Assembly: GCA_023362775.1 (NCBI GenBank)
Contig: JALMGJ010000015.1
Coordinates: 5,291,001-5,355,000, forward strand
Source: Charina bottae
Lineage: Eukaryota; Chordata; Lepidosauria; Squamata; Charinaidae
Reading direction: 5' to 3'
DNA length: 64,000 nucleotides
Under the pieces are notes generated by a model, which was not told the DNA's origin, searched no databases, and was given only the letters and a program-made list of their open reading frames with translations. Within the stretch, counting starts at the first letter, position 1. Each line of letters opens with the position of its first letter. A program made the translations under genes and the position numbers. Positions 1 through 11,264 of the stretch are shown piece by piece.

Positions 1-852
1 AAACAGGAGCATTGAGGAAGGAGAAGGAGAAATCTGGATAGTTGGGAGAACTCCAAGGCTTGCAAATGTTTTTTAAAAATCCTAAAGTACACCCTCTCTT
101 TCTTGAAATAAGCCAATGAGCACTAAACATCTTCAGATCTTTCCGACGACGCTGAGATAAAAACAGGTTTACTGTTGGAAAGTTAGACAGAATCTCTGCA
201 CATTACACCATGTATTGCTATTGCCATAGTATCTTCTTTCCACAATTATTATATTTTGAATATTTGAGTTAAGATGACAAACGACTAGGATTTTAAAAGA
301 GAGGTCATTTTATTAACTACCTAAGGAAAAGGCATTTCTCCATGGTGTTTCTGAACATCTACCCTTCCCTCTCTGGGAGAGAATTTGAAAGATTCCTGAG
401 TGATTAGCCTACTGAAATGTCAGATGTTTTCCTCAAAGTCCTACGCTGGAACCAAGAATTTTGGCTGGGCTTCTGAAGTGGTCCAAAGAGGAGCAAAATA
501 TGACTGTGTCCAAAGAATCTTCATAGCAAGAAAGAAAGTAGGTGATGAAGTCCAAGGAAGGCTATGGATTGTTCTCCTGGAAATGGAAGGAGAACATGGT
601 GGCTTTGAAGTCCTGATCAACACCTTAGTAAATGTCACTTCTGCTGCCATAGCAGCAGAATCTAAGCCTCCCTTAAAATTAATGATTTAAGCTCACCTCT
701 TTGATTCACTTTCAAGCAGGAGCTGCCAGCTTTTGGGTTGAGGTTAGGGATGGTTGATCTTGGTGCAAAGTCCAAGGTTGGGCTGGACCGGACAAAGATA
801 ATACAGGCCTCCTCTTCCAGGTCAGAATCAGAACCTTCACTTTAGTGTAGAA
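1..852. other. Intronic sequence, no feature recognised
   Basis: Unique-looking AT-rich sequence. An open frame of 96 codons (400-690, +) has no recognisable domain, and an open frame of similar length lies on the opposite strand, so it is not called as a gene. Confidence 0.5.
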
Positions 853-1216
853 TAGCTCCATTTATTAAGGGGAGCGGTGGCTCAGTGGGTAAGACGCCAG
901 GCTTGTCGATCGGAAGGTCGCAAGTTCGGAGGTTCGAATCCCTAGCCCTGCGTGTTGAGTGAGCTCCTGCACTAGCTCCAGCTCTTGCCAACCTAGCAAT
1001 TCGAAAGCATGCAAATGCAAGTAGATGAATAGGTACCACTTCGGTGGGTAGGTAACAGCGTTCTACGTGTGTCATGCCGGCCACATGACTGTGGAAGCGT
1101 CTTCGGACAATGCTGGCTCTTCGGCTAACAAACGGAGATGAGCACCGGCCCCTAGAGTCGGACACGACTGCACAAATGTGCGGGGGGAACCTTTACCTTT
1201 TACTAGCTCCATCTAT
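853..1216 (+). mobile_element. Sauria-type tRNA-derived SINE with BovB-like 3' end
   Basis: The body is 866-1203. The head is tRNA-like, with a box A-like TGGCTCAGTGGGT and a box B-like GGTTCGAATCC near 930. The 3' end carries GTCGGACACGACT, the RTE/BovB-type tail, followed by a run ending TTTACCTTTT. Near-perfect target-site duplications flank it (tagctccatttat at 853-865, tagctccatctat at 1204-1216). SINEs of this class are transcribed by RNA polymerase III and mobilised by the BovB reverse transcriptase through the shared tail. A second near full-length copy lies at 13465-13813. Confidence 0.9.
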
Positions 1217-1511
1217 AAACTTAAGGAAATGCTTTTCATCTAAGTACTATGGCAGTCATGCACATCTTTGCAAACCAATTATTTTAAATAACATTATTTT
1301 CCAGACAAGTAGGTGTATATTTCTTCCTAATCAAATTTTGTTTCAAACAACTTAAGCTTCATATTCCTCTTTCTAATTTTAAATCCTTTATGAAAGTAAC
1401 TACCAAAGATGGATTTTAAAAAACAGAGAGAGCAAGAGAAATAGGATCGGACAGGCTCCTGAATGACCAATTCATTTCAGGGGGGATTTTTCTCAGAATA
1501 GGAGTCCAGGG

Positions 1512-1585
1512 AGAAGCACCTACTTTGCATGCCAAAAGTATCAGCTTCAGTCCCCAGAATCTCCAGTGATTAGGGACACTGCTCG
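1512..1585 (+). mobile_element. Decayed tRNA-like SINE head
   Basis: The stretch resembles the common amniote SINE head that runs from a box A through ctgctttgcatgc to a box B before tctccagt. Here it reads tactttgcatgcc and then cttcagtccccagaatctcc, so the promoter boxes are mutated. No duplication was found. The sequence from 1586 to 2024 holds nothing else recognised apart from a weak match near 1960-2000 to the repeat whose core reads actacaactccca. Confidence 0.4.
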
Positions 1586-2024
1586 AAGAACTTCAAATAA
1601 CGAACATTTTGATGGTCTTCACACAACATACTTCTCCTGACTGCAGGATTAATCCAGTGCATAGATTCAAGCACTAGACTGAATCATAGACCAAACCAGC
1701 TAGGATTGGATAGCATGCTAAACCACAAAAAATTAACCCAAGTGAGCAACAAGCAAACGTAGCATGCTGATAATGCATCTGCAACTTCTCTGGGGACCTG
1801 GTAGCAAACCTGTTGTGTGAACATAGCCATGAAGGGTCTGAAAGAAAATGGCATGTTCTGTGTGACTGAAGATGCCTAATGGTGGCGGAAGGCATATGAA
1901 GCAGACACTTTGCGGAAAGTAAGCAGGCTTGGATTAAATCAAGGGCTAAGCCACTGGTTGCACTCCAGATTTTGTTGAACTACAACTCCCAGCGTTCTTG
2001 TCCTATGAAGAGCAACTGAAGAAA

Positions 2025-2620
2025 CTGGGAATGTTTAGCTTTCAGAAGTGAAGATCAAAGGAGGAATAAGGTGGCCTTTTCCGAGTTCTTGAAAAGATGT
2101 TTAACAGAGGAAAATCAAGACCTGTTCTCTGTGGTTCAGAAAGCAGGACACAGGTTGGTTTTTAGTTACAAGAAATATCAGGCCCCTTAAGCATGGTCAA
2201 GGAAGCAAGATTCACATAGCCTTTTTAAAATCACTTTTAATGCCCAGAACTAGGGGTTATCTCAAGAATTAAGATGGAAATCCTGCAGCCCTCCTTTATT
2301 ACTGAGTTCATTAAAAGGCGCAGGGGCTGTCTCTCTGAAGCTTTTTGCATGCAAGCCTAAAACAGTATTCCTGATCTGCTAGCTGTTTGTGTCTAGAGAT
2401 ATTTCTCTTGCTTGCTCAGCCTCATCTCCGTCTCTTATAGGAAGGCAGATGTTGGAAATAAATCTTCCTAACCGTAGGCTCCCTTTCCCTGGATGTGTTG
2501 AAGCAAACTCTGGTCAGCCACCTGTCAGAGATGTTTCAGCTTGCATTCCTGCACTGAAAAGTTGGGTGATTCACTCGACCTGGTAGAGAGAAACACAAGT
2601 CCTCTCTTGGTTTATGAAGT
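2025..2620 (+). mobile_element. CR1-like LINE 3' fragment
   Basis: Two blocks resemble the region downstream of the CR1 reverse transcriptase. At 2030-2160 a translated stretch reads like LGMFSF then FLKRCLTEENQDLFSVV; at 2440-2580 another reads like NLPNRRLPFPGCVEA then RDVSACIPAL. The order and spacing are those of decayed CR1/L3-type copies on the + strand. No intact ORF remains and no target-site duplication was found. Confidence 0.5.
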
Positions 2621-3539
2621 GAATGGTCCATGCTGATACATGGACTCAAAGGTGGTCAGGACAAATAAGGTTTACTAATCCATTTTCTGCAGTTACAGCA
2701 CCCAACATTGGTTGCTGAGAAGTATAAACGCAGCAGTTATACGTATATACTGTGGCAATCATCCAGGGATGGGATAGAGACTTGTGTCAGGAACCACTGC
2801 TGATGTGGGAGGCTACCTAATTGCAGCCTCTCAGTAAAGAAGCTTCTGGATTTGGAAATCATGACATCCTCCAGATCACTGGCATCTCCTGGAAGGGAAG
2901 GAACAAAAGAGGTCATCCTGTCCCAGTGGCACCTTGTTTAAGCAGCAGAGTTTCCCTGAATTCTACTCTCCCTTTAGATTGGCCCTCATTAGAAGCTGGT
3001 TCTCATGACGCAGCTCTGATCAACAGTTTTCACAGGACATAGATGTAGTTATCTTACTCGTAGTTTACCCAATTAGCCTAATTTCCTGATCTGCATGACA
3101 TACTGAGCCCACAGTATGAGGTTAAAATATGGTGGGCTATTTTGTGGTTCCATGTGGCAATACAGTCACAGTTGGCTCCAAGAGGGAATCTAATGAGGGG
3201 CAGGGCTCACATCGGTCCTTGGGATATAGTGTTTCTGATACACGTAGATGGTGGTCATAACTCCACTTTATTAGCCTGCCAAGGCTTTTAGGAAAAAGCA
3301 AAGCAGGGTGTCATCTGGGGAATATAGCAACGTCCTTGTCATGACTTCTCCAAGGCTTCCATCATGTTGAGAGATAAAGTGGCCTTTTCGTTACATCAGA
3401 GAACAATATGTATGAGATGTATAGATCTATCCTGGGCCATGCCAGCTTCTACCTCATGTTCTTCATAGCAGGTTTAGAAACCAGCAAATGTGGGTGGGGA
3501 GACACCCTCAAAACTGAAAATCTAGCAAGTTTTGAACAT
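2621..3539. other. Intronic sequence, nothing recognised
   Basis: No repeat, exon or structured element was identified by eye. Confidence 0.4.
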
Positions 3540-4380
3540 GCTCATGGATCCATGTCTATGAAGGTTCTCAGTCATCCAGGTGGAATTGTCTGTAGCTTGA
3601 ATCATGTCAACTGGATTTCTATTTTCTTAATGGAAACGTTTCGCTCCTTATCCAACGGGCTTCTTCAGTCTGAGCAAAGTTGGTAAGGGAATCCTAAATA
3701 TGTTCCTAGGTAGCTGTGTGACCTTACACCTGGGGCTAGGTCATGGTTATATTGAGATGTAATTTTTAAGTCCTTTTATCATCTAATGGAGGGTCGTTAA
3801 AAACACCATGCTGCTGTTGAGCTTCTGAAATGGTCTTAATCTTCCTAGGCACAGAAGACAACACGGGGAGGAAGATGGGGGAGAGTTTGTGCCTGAGGCC
3901 CCCACCTCTATTCAAGGAAGGATTTTCCAAGTTGGCATAAATGGATTCCTTGACCCCTCTCTCATCTTCTTCTAGACAGAGAAGATAGGTGGTTTGAGAG
4001 AGGGGTCAAGGAATCCATTTATGCCAACTTGGAAAATCCTTCCTTGAATAGAGGTGGGGGCCTCAGGCACAAACTCTCCCCCATCTTCCTCCCCGTGTTG
4101 TCTTCTGTGCCTAGGAAGATTAAGACCATTTCAGAAGCTCAACAGCAGCATGGTGTTTTTAACGACCCTCCATTAGATGATAAAAGGACTTAAAAATTAC
4201 ATCTCAATATAACCATGACCTAGCCCCAGGTGTAAGGTCACACAGCTACCTAGGAACATATTTAGGATTCCCTTACCAACTTTGCTCAGACTGAAGAAGC
4301 CCCTTGGATAAGGAGCGAAACGTTTCCATTAAGAAAATAGAAATCCAGTTGACATGATTCAAGCTACAGCTCATGGATCC
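3540..4380. mobile_element. Fold-back Penelope-like insertion, 375-bp arms
   Basis: A 12-bp duplication gctcatggatcc (3540-3551 and 4369-4380) bounds the insertion. Inside, 3590-3964 and 3995-4369 are inverted copies of equal length, almost without mismatch, around a 30-bp loop. The right arm, read forward, matches the 3' part of the Penelope-like fragment at 12875-13436, including the end of its open frame and the hairpin segment ctgaagaagc...gcgaaacg. The left side has an extra 38-nt terminal tail (3552-3589) that the right side lacks. The arms were read as Penelope-like because the related copy at 12.9 kb encodes the C-terminal endonuclease-proximal residues. Confidence 0.9.
4281..4330 (+). 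ncRNA. Hammerhead-like core in Penelope 3' region
   Basis: In order: CTGAAGA (fits CUGANGA), a hairpin with near-perfect arms around GGAT, then GAAACGTTT. Hammerhead motifs are known from Penelope-like elements. Stem I can be drawn as 2 bp, a bulge, then 4 bp (gctcaga with tccactgag in sister copies). An extra A before stem II and a GUU cleavage triplet make activity uncertain. The inverse copy lies in the left arm. Confidence 0.4.
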
Positions 4381-5280
4381 CTTTCTTCTGCCATTTCTAT
4401 TTCTCTTTTATCTTATCTATTCATCCCCTCCTCTTTCACTTTCAGAGCAAAGGCTTTGCAGCAGGAGGGCTGAACCGTAAGGAAGAGGTTGGGTTTCTAG
4501 GCAGTTTTCTGGTTTTGCTTTGTTTTTCAGGTGTGCGTGCATCCCCCCCCCAAAAAAAAAAAAAAAAAGAAAAGAAAATCTCAGCTGTTTCCATTTGCAG
4601 AAAGTCTGGCAGCTTCTGTGAATCTGCTTCAATAATAAAATACAGCGGATGCCTCCGAGTCGCCACAGGGAGATGGCAAGGCAGAGCAAAAGAGACCTAG
4701 AAAAGACTGTGACATTAATGCAAGTTTAAGAACGAGGAAGCTGTGGGGTTACTGATCCACCATTAGGGAGCCAGCAGCAATTTCTGTTGCAAGGGGGACA
4801 GGGCACAAAGTGAAGTGAGAAGATACAGCAAAACCATGGAAATCTAGCAACAGACCCCTCAAAGGGGCTTGTTGGGTGCCTATGAAATTGAGAAGGTGGA
4901 GCCCAAAATAAGCCCTGTCTTCTGTCTGGTTTGAATTCAGCAGGATCCCTAAAATAAGCAGTTATCTAGCTCAGTTGATGAATTTGGTATCCTGATAAAT
5001 GTCATCATCATTCCAGACTAGGTTCTTGTATCATTATTCTCCAACGTAGATTGTCATCTCAACCATCTCCTCTTTTCACATTGTCCACTGATTTACTGAC
5101 CAGAGCAGTCATGGCAAAGGTGGAATGAAATTTCTTTCTCCTACTCTCCATCCTTGGTAGCTGGCTCAGCTAAGCAATATCCCTTGAAGAAAGAATACCT
5201 GAGAAATAACAATTTTCCCAAGATAACGTTTATGTGCCCCAGGAAAATTAGATTTCCCGAAGTCTCAAGAAATTCTGACT
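4381..5280. other. Intronic sequence with a C8/A-rich run
   Basis: Nothing recognised except a homopolymer tract of C then A at about 4543-4570, which creates spurious open frames on both strands. Confidence 0.5.
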
Positions 5281-5311
<31 letters not shown>

Positions 5312-5336
5312 CGTCCGTCCGTCCATCTGTCTGTCT
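5279..5336. repeat. (CTGT)n/(CCGT)n microsatellite
   Basis: Tandem tetramers: ctgt units followed by ccgt units and back to ctgt. The array abuts the AT-rich 3' end of the SINE that follows on the opposite strand, so it probably grew from that SINE's tail. Confidence 0.85.
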
Positions 5337-5866
5337 ATTATCCCGCCTTTATTATTTTTATAAATAACTCAAGGCGGCGAACATACCTAATACTCCTTCC
5401 TCCTCCTACTTTCCCCACAACAACAACCCTGTGAGGTGACTTGGGCTGAGAGAGAGGGACTGGCCCAAGGTCACCCAGCCAGCTTTCATGCCTAAGGCGG
5501 GACTAGAACTCTCAGTCTCCTGGTTTGCCATTGGCTCCTTCCTAGGGCTGAGAGAATGTGATTGGCTCAGGGTCACCCAGCCGGCTTTCATGCCTGAGGC
5601 GGGACTAGAACTCTCAGTCTCCTGGTTTGCCATTGGCTCCTTCCTAGGGCTGAGAGAATGTGATTGGCTCAGGGTCACCCAGCCGGCTTTCATGCCTGAG
5701 GCGGGACTAGAACTCTCAGTCTCCTGGTTTGCCATTGGTTCCTTCCTTGGGCTGAGAGAGAGGGACTGGCCCAAGGTCACCCAGCCGGCTTTCATGCCTA
5801 AGGCAGGACTAGAACTCTCAGTCTCCTGGTTTCTAGCCCAGCACCTTAACTACTAGACCAAACTGC
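5337..5866 (-). mobile_element. tRNA-derived CORE/MIR-like SINE with internal 102-bp tandem repeat
   Basis: Read on the - strand, the head has box A-like TTTGGTCTAGTAGTTAAGG and box B-like GAGTTCTAGTCC. It continues into a MIR-like core (gggtgaccttgggcc) and ends in a tail related to gccgccttgagttattt. The central part is repeated: tcacccagcc recurs at 5471, 5573, 5675 and 5777, an exact 102-bp period, so box B and the core occur four times. The amplification leaves long false open frames on both strands. Other copies of this family lie near 27.7, 31.0, 36.7, 37.6 and 45.1 kb. Confidence 0.85.
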
Positions 5867-7149
5867 ATTTTCATAAGGAGGGAAGAAAGGATTTCTAGAT
5901 GGGCTCACAGATTGCATTGAGCCCTAGTTTGCTCTAACAATGATTTGTACAGCAAGCTGCAGGGGCCTGATGTACATATAAAGCTAGGTAATACCCCATG
6001 GTTTAAAAACCTCAGGAACTGGATTCAGGGATAATGCTAAGCCAAAACCAAACAATGCAAATTATGACTTAGGGCAATATATTAATTCAACCTCTCTTCC
6101 TCTTCCATTACTGCTGAAGCATTAGCCAAGTTTACCCTTGCTGCAGCAAGCCGATAAAAGAGTTTGAGGACTTTTAGGCCTTGAGGCTCAGGGAGAAATT
6201 GAGAGAAGGGAATTCTTAGACCTCTGATGATTTAGTTGGATGTCTGGGAGGTTCTGAATTGAATCTAGTACAAATTGAGCTACTCAAAGTGTGTTGCTTT
6301 AGGTTTGGGACTTCCCTTGATGAGCCCAAATCCCAAATTTTTATCACCACTGGTTTAGACGTGGCCTAATTTGGGAACATCACTCCCTTGCAGTGGTTCA
6401 ACAGGGTCTTTGAGAACCAGGATGAAAACATGGCCCTAAGCCCAGTTGTTGGCTTTCCAAAATGCCTCGATCGCTCTTGCTTTTTCTCACAGCCTTCCAA
6501 ATTGCTCAAGAGCTAAATGCAGTGCTGAATAATCTTAGTTGATGGATGATTACCCAAAGCCCACCCTTCTTTGCGTCATACCCATGCATCTTGCTAAAGG
6601 AAACTGTTTTGTAATTTGAATCTGGAGATGGAACAGGCCTTTGGGGAATTTTTAAAAAATGTCTGGCTGACAGAAAGGAGTTACAAAGATTTATGGTGTC
6701 TGTAACACATTTTGTTGGCCATTAAAACATTCATTGGTATCCCTTCATCTTTGTGAATTTCAAGAACTGTTGCTCTTGGGTGACTGATGTGAGATTTGGG
6801 GCCCGCTTTTGTCCTTCTACATTGTTTATACAGTATATATTTATAAATCACAAAAGCATAAAGTTACCAGCTGCCCAGTCCACTTGCCAATTTCAAATGC
6901 CCGTGGTCCTCCAGCAAAGCCTTCCAGAGGCAAATGATGGAAATTGGGGGTGAGCACCGAGCTGAGGAATGCAGTGATTGACCCAGGGACAACTCATCTG
7001 CTTTAGGTTTGAATGAGGATGTCACTTCACTATTTGCAGAGATATGTTTTTTATTGGAAGAGCATTCAATCTTGCATTCTTAGATGCTGCCAATCAGTTA
7101 TAGAATGCCTACCTCAGTGAGAAATGTGGCCTTGAATCTGTTCCAATTA
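5867..7149. other. Intronic sequence, nothing recognised
   Basis: No coding potential or repeat boundary was identified. Around 5990-6075 there is AT-rich sequence vaguely similar to the repeat at 36750-36960. Confidence 0.4.
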
Positions 7150-8298
7150 TCACATCTTGCAGCCCTGAAATTCGAATCGAATTATCCATTCAGTCATATC
7201 CGACCCTTGGTGATTCCATAAGGCATCTCTCTCCATGATTTCCGATCTTGTACAGCTTCTTTCAGTTGCTTTAAATTTTGGCCTGTGTCTGCTTTGATTA
7301 CATCCAACCAGCGCGTTCTTTGGCGTCCTCGTCGTCTTTTGCCACTGACCGTTCCAAGCATAACGTCTCTCCAACGATGTTGATCTCATGACATGACCGA
7401 AGTAACTAAGTCTAAGTTTTGTTATTTTTCCTTCTAGTGACATGTCCGGTTTTATGCACTTCAACACTTCTTTATTCGTTATCTTAGCAGTCCAAGGGAT
7501 TCGCAAGAGCCTCCAACACCATAGTTCAAAAGAATCAATTTTCCTTCTATCCAACTTTTTCATCGTCCAACTTTCACAGCCATAAGTAGTTATGGGGAAC
7601 ACGATAGTGTGGACTAGTCTACACTTAGTTGTCAAGCTGACAACCTTGCTTTTCCAAATTTGATTCATACTCATCATTGCTGCACGACCCAGCATGATTC
7701 GGCGTTTAATTTCTTGGCTACATTCGCCATTTTGATTGACCGCTGATCCTAAAAAGGTGAATTCTTCCATGCATTCCACCTCATCTCCATCAATTATTAT
7801 TTTGATCTTTCCATTCTTTGCAGTTGTCATGAGTTTGGTCTTTTTGATATTCAGAAAGAGGCCAAACTTCTCGCTTTCTTCTTTGAGTCTCATGATTAGG
7901 TGCTTTAGGCCTTCCTGGGTTTCTGAGATGAGGGTTGTATCATCCGCATATCTACAGTTATTGATGTTTCTTCTGCCAATTTTTACCCCAATTTCTGATT
8001 CGTCTAGCTTCAGTTTCCTGAAGATCACTTCAGCATACAAGTTGAATAAGAAAGGTGACAGAATGCAACCTTGTCGCACACCTTTCTCGATCTTGAACCA
8101 ATCAGTGTCACCATATTGAGTTCGTACAGTGGCTTCCTGATTTACATACAGTGATTTCATCAACTTCACTAAATGGAGTGGCAACCCAAGGTCTGCTAGG
8201 GCTCTCCATAGATTGTCATGGTCAACACAATCAAAAGCTTTCCTGTAGTCAATGAAGCACATATAAATATTCTTTTGATATTCACAACATTTTTCCAT
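7150..8298 (-). pseudogene. RTE reverse transcriptase core (382 codons open)
   Basis: Visible motifs: CFIDYRKAFDCVDH (first catalytic Asp), GVRQGCILSPFLFNLYAE, the catalytic box YADDTTLISE, then the RTE C-terminal block YGCESWTMKKLDRRKIDSFE and FELWCW. The last ~60 residues are frame-shifted relative to the copy at 29.4 kb, which keeps LGTVSGKRRGRQRTRW. The upstream part of the domain lies in another frame (8305-8505, LPDVQAGFRQGRGN), so this is a dead copy. It would have acted in target-primed reverse transcription. Confidence 0.9.
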
Positions 8299-8910
8299 TA
8301 TCCATCAAACATTTGCAATGTGATCATGGTTGCCACGGCCCTGTCGGAAACCAGCTTGGACATCTGGCAGTTCCCTTTCGATGATTGGAGCCAGGCGTTG
8401 TTGTATGATTTTTAGTAGAATCTTGCTAGTGTGAGATATGAGAGCAACAGTGTGGTAGTTAGAACACTCCTTTGAATCCCCCTTTTTTGGCAATGGAATA
8501 AACACTGATTGTTACCAGTTATGTGGCCATGTGTTGGTTTCCCAAATTTTCTGGCACAAAGCTCTGATCATTGCAGTTGGTACTGGCCTTAACAATTCAG
8601 CAGGGATGTTGTCAACTCCTGGGGCCTTGTTGTTTTGCAGTTGGTTCATTGTCCACTTGACTTCTTCATCAAGGATGGCTGGTTCTAGTTCTGTTTCCTT
8701 ATCCTCCTCTCTTTGATGTTGCTCCTCTGTACTAGTAGCATACAGCTCTTCCACATATTCTCGCCATCTATTCATGACACCTTGTTGGTCGGACAATTCT
8801 TTCCCTTACTTATCTTTGATGATACCTTTGTGAGCCTTGAACGGTGCCCGAATCTTTTTGATTTGTGCAAAAGCATTCCTAGTGTGTCCTTTTGTATAGT
8901 CTTCCTCTAA

Positions 8911-9489
8911 TTATTTGCAATGTTTCTCCCAGTAAACTTTGCTATCTTTCCTTGCTGCCCTTTGGAAACCAGCATTCAATCTTCTTACTTCTACATGATT
9001 GCCCACTGCTTTAGCTGCCTTTCTCCTCTCAGCTATTTGGATATTTTCTGAGAGCCATCTACACCTTTTCTCTGCCTTCTTGCGTGGTATGTAATCATCT
9101 GCTGCACCAATGATAAGCGATTGAACTTCTTGCCATAGTTCATCAGGCATTTTCTCAGCGGTGTCTAAAACGTCAAACCTATTTTTAACTTCAATTGCAT
9201 ATGTGGAAGGAATTTTGGTGACATCAAACTTTTTTGGTGGCGTCCTCTTGATGTTACAGAGTTTGACTTTGATCTTGGCCACCAGCAGTTCATGGTCTGA
9301 GCCACAGACTGCACCTGGATAAGTTTTGACCGCCAGAACTGAGCCAGTCCAATGTTGATTGCATAGGACATAGTCTATTTGATTGCGATGAAGTCCATTA
9401 GGCGAGGTCCATGTGTATAAACGATGCTTATGCTGTTCAAAACATGTATTCATGATTCGAAACTGGTTTTCTTGGCAAAATTGTACCAA
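8911..9489 (-). pseudogene. RTE endonuclease C-terminal half and linker
   Basis: Contains LYTWTSPNGLHRNQIDYVLC and SDHELLVAKI, the Asp and Ser-Asp-His motifs that close an apurinic-type endonuclease domain, followed by the basic linker of RTE proteins. The N-terminal half is in an adjacent frame at 9502-9919, which keeps FSELHWTDNG, VYAPTTDA and GDFNAKIG. The break near 9490-9501 is a frameshift. Confidence 0.85.
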
Positions 9490-9919
9490 TCGATCGCCTG
9501 CCTAATTTCTTTCTCCCAGCCCAAAACTTCCAGTGATTCCTACCTCTGTTTGGGTGCCAATTTTTGCATTAAAATCGCCAAGTAAATAAATAATGTCTTT
9601 TCTTGGGATTGTCCTCAGCGTAACTTCAATAGTGGCATAAAAATCCTCAATTTCTGACTCATTTGCATCAGTTGTTGGAGCATAAACTTGGACAATGGTG
9701 ATGCTGATGGGTTTAGCACGAATTCTGATTGTCATTATGTGATTGTTTACTGTGGAAAAGCCTTCTACTGCTTGAGCCAATTGTTTACTTGCAATGAATG
9801 CCACTCCGTTCCTATGCGTGTTGTCATGTCCTGAGTAATAGATGGTGAATTCCTCAGACGGAAAATAGCCGTTGTCTGTCCAGTGTAATTCACTAAAGCC
9901 AAGGAGGTCAATTTTTAAT

Positions 9920-10114
9920 CTGACCATTTCTCGATGAAGGTTCTCAGTCATCCAGGTGGAATTGTCTGTAGCTTGAATCATGTCAACTGGATTTCTATTT
10001 TCTCAGTGGAAACGTTAGCTCCTTATCCAAGAAGCTTCTTGGATAAGGAGCGAATGTTTCCACTGAGAAAATAGAAATCCAGTTGACATGATTCAAGCTA
10101 CTGACCATTTCTCG
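9920..10114. mobile_element. Short fold-back Penelope-like insertion nested in the RTE LINE
   Basis: A 14-bp duplication ctgaccatttctcg (9920-9933 and 10101-10114) flanks a 167-bp insert. The insert is a palindrome centred on the hairpin segment cttatccaagaagcttcttg, with an extra tail of 34 nt on the left only. On either side the LINE reading continues (REMV before, RLKIDLLG after) once the duplicate is removed, so the insertion point is exact. The insertion must post-date the LINE. Confidence 0.92.
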
Positions 10115-10441
10115 TTTTACAATATCTAATTTACCTTGGCTCATTCCTCTGACATTCCAAGTTGCTCTTGGTTGTACTTTCGTGCAGCGCAGACCCTTGC
10201 TTTCACTATTGGTAGCATCAGCACCTGAGGTTCCTACTGGATTTTCCCCAGGCACATCATAAAATCCAGAGCTACTTGCTATAGGTCCTTGCTCTTCCCC
10301 AGTCATTCGTTGGGTACCTTCTGGCCTGAAGTTCTCACCATTGGGCACCATATCGAAATCATTTGAGAGCCTTTTCATGGAATTTTCTTGGCAAAATTTT
10401 TTACAAGGTAGGTTGCCAGGTCTTTCCTTAACCCTCCCCAT
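9995..10441 (-). pseudogene. RTE N-terminal leader and start of endonuclease
   Basis: After a leader without recognised domain come ATWNVRGMSQGKLDIVKREM residues, the start of the RTE endonuclease (Asn of WNVR). The frame then runs into the fold-back Penelope at 10114, so the last ~40 residues are not LINE-encoded. Confidence 0.8.
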
Positions 10442-10450
10442 TTACCCGGG

Positions 10451-11264
10451 CTTGGGACCGGCATGGACACCTAGATGAACAAGTGCACATGGGTGGGTTA
10501 CCTTGAGTATTGCCCTGAAGTTACCTTGTGGCAATACTCACACTGCAGACTGTGATTGGATGCTTGTTCTATTGAGTTCTTTCCCAGTCTCCAGAGCTTT
10601 GAAGGTGTTGGAAACAACTCTGGGCTCTCTTCCAAATGCTGCACACTGCAGAACTCCTTACAAAGCATGCTACTGGCCTCCTCTTGTAAGAAACCTCAGG
10701 GGCTCTCAAAAGCCTGAAATGGGATTCCTTCCTTGGAAATATGGGTGGCAGGATTATGTGGAAGGGAGGGAATGCTGCAATACTTCAATTTTGTTGCAGC
10801 TCCACCACCACCAGTACGCCAGCTATATTCACACAAGACACTTAACAGGCCAAGTAATCTTAGCAGCATTCCCACAATCAGCTAAGCTTGGTGAGTTTCA
10901 ACTGTAGCTTTTTTTTTTTTGTCATTCAGTGTCTTGTGTTTACCCACCCAGCCCAGCCTGATTCCTTTAAGATTCAGTGTATTGTGCAAATCCAGACAAT
11001 GGGTTTATTCTCTAACCAGGAAGTTTTAAGTGAATGCAGCCCCTTTGCAGCTGGTCAAAAAAAAAACAGGCTTTCTATTGGGATGCCAGAGAGCATCGTG
11101 AATGTGCTATGATTCTTGAGAAGTTTTCAAGAAATTCCTTTAGCATTAAGGTCCTGAGAAAGTTTACGAAGAGCAAAAGAAGAATTAGTTCTTCAGATGA
11201 GGCCCATAAGATCATTTGGAGAAATTGAGCTCTTGCTGATCATATTTTCATTTTTATTAATTTA
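10451..11264. other. Intronic sequence, nothing recognised
   Basis: Contains a T11 run near 10909 and an A9 run near 11057. The open frame 10503-10907 has no recognisable domain. Confidence 0.4.

Larger units (their letters stand above)
7150..10450 (-). mobile_element. RTE-clade LINE, broken, - strand
   Basis: A nearly complete RTE element distinct from the BovB at 32.7 kb. Pieces in element order: N-terminal leader (10441-10115), apurinic-like endonuclease (9919-9502 and 9489-8911), linker (8796-8512), reverse transcriptase start (8505-8305), then reverse transcriptase core and C-terminal region (8298-7150). The 3' end contains attcagtcatatccgac, related to the BovB tail. Several frameshifts separate the frames, and a fold-back Penelope insertion splits the endonuclease domain at 9934-10100. 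A 3' fragment of the same subfamily lies at 29363-29865 (+). Confidence 0.9.

Noticed and set aside
400..690. 96-codon + strand frame near the window start
   Set aside because: No domain, opposite-strand frame of similar length, no promoter or exon signals.
870..940. Genuine tRNA gene
   Set aside because: The promoter boxes are present, but the sequence continues into a SINE body with target-site duplications and does not fold as a complete tRNA.
5406..5856. Repetitive 122-129 codon frames on both strands
   Set aside because: They arise from the 102-bp tandem repeat inside a SINE; 102 is a multiple of three, so frames stay open.
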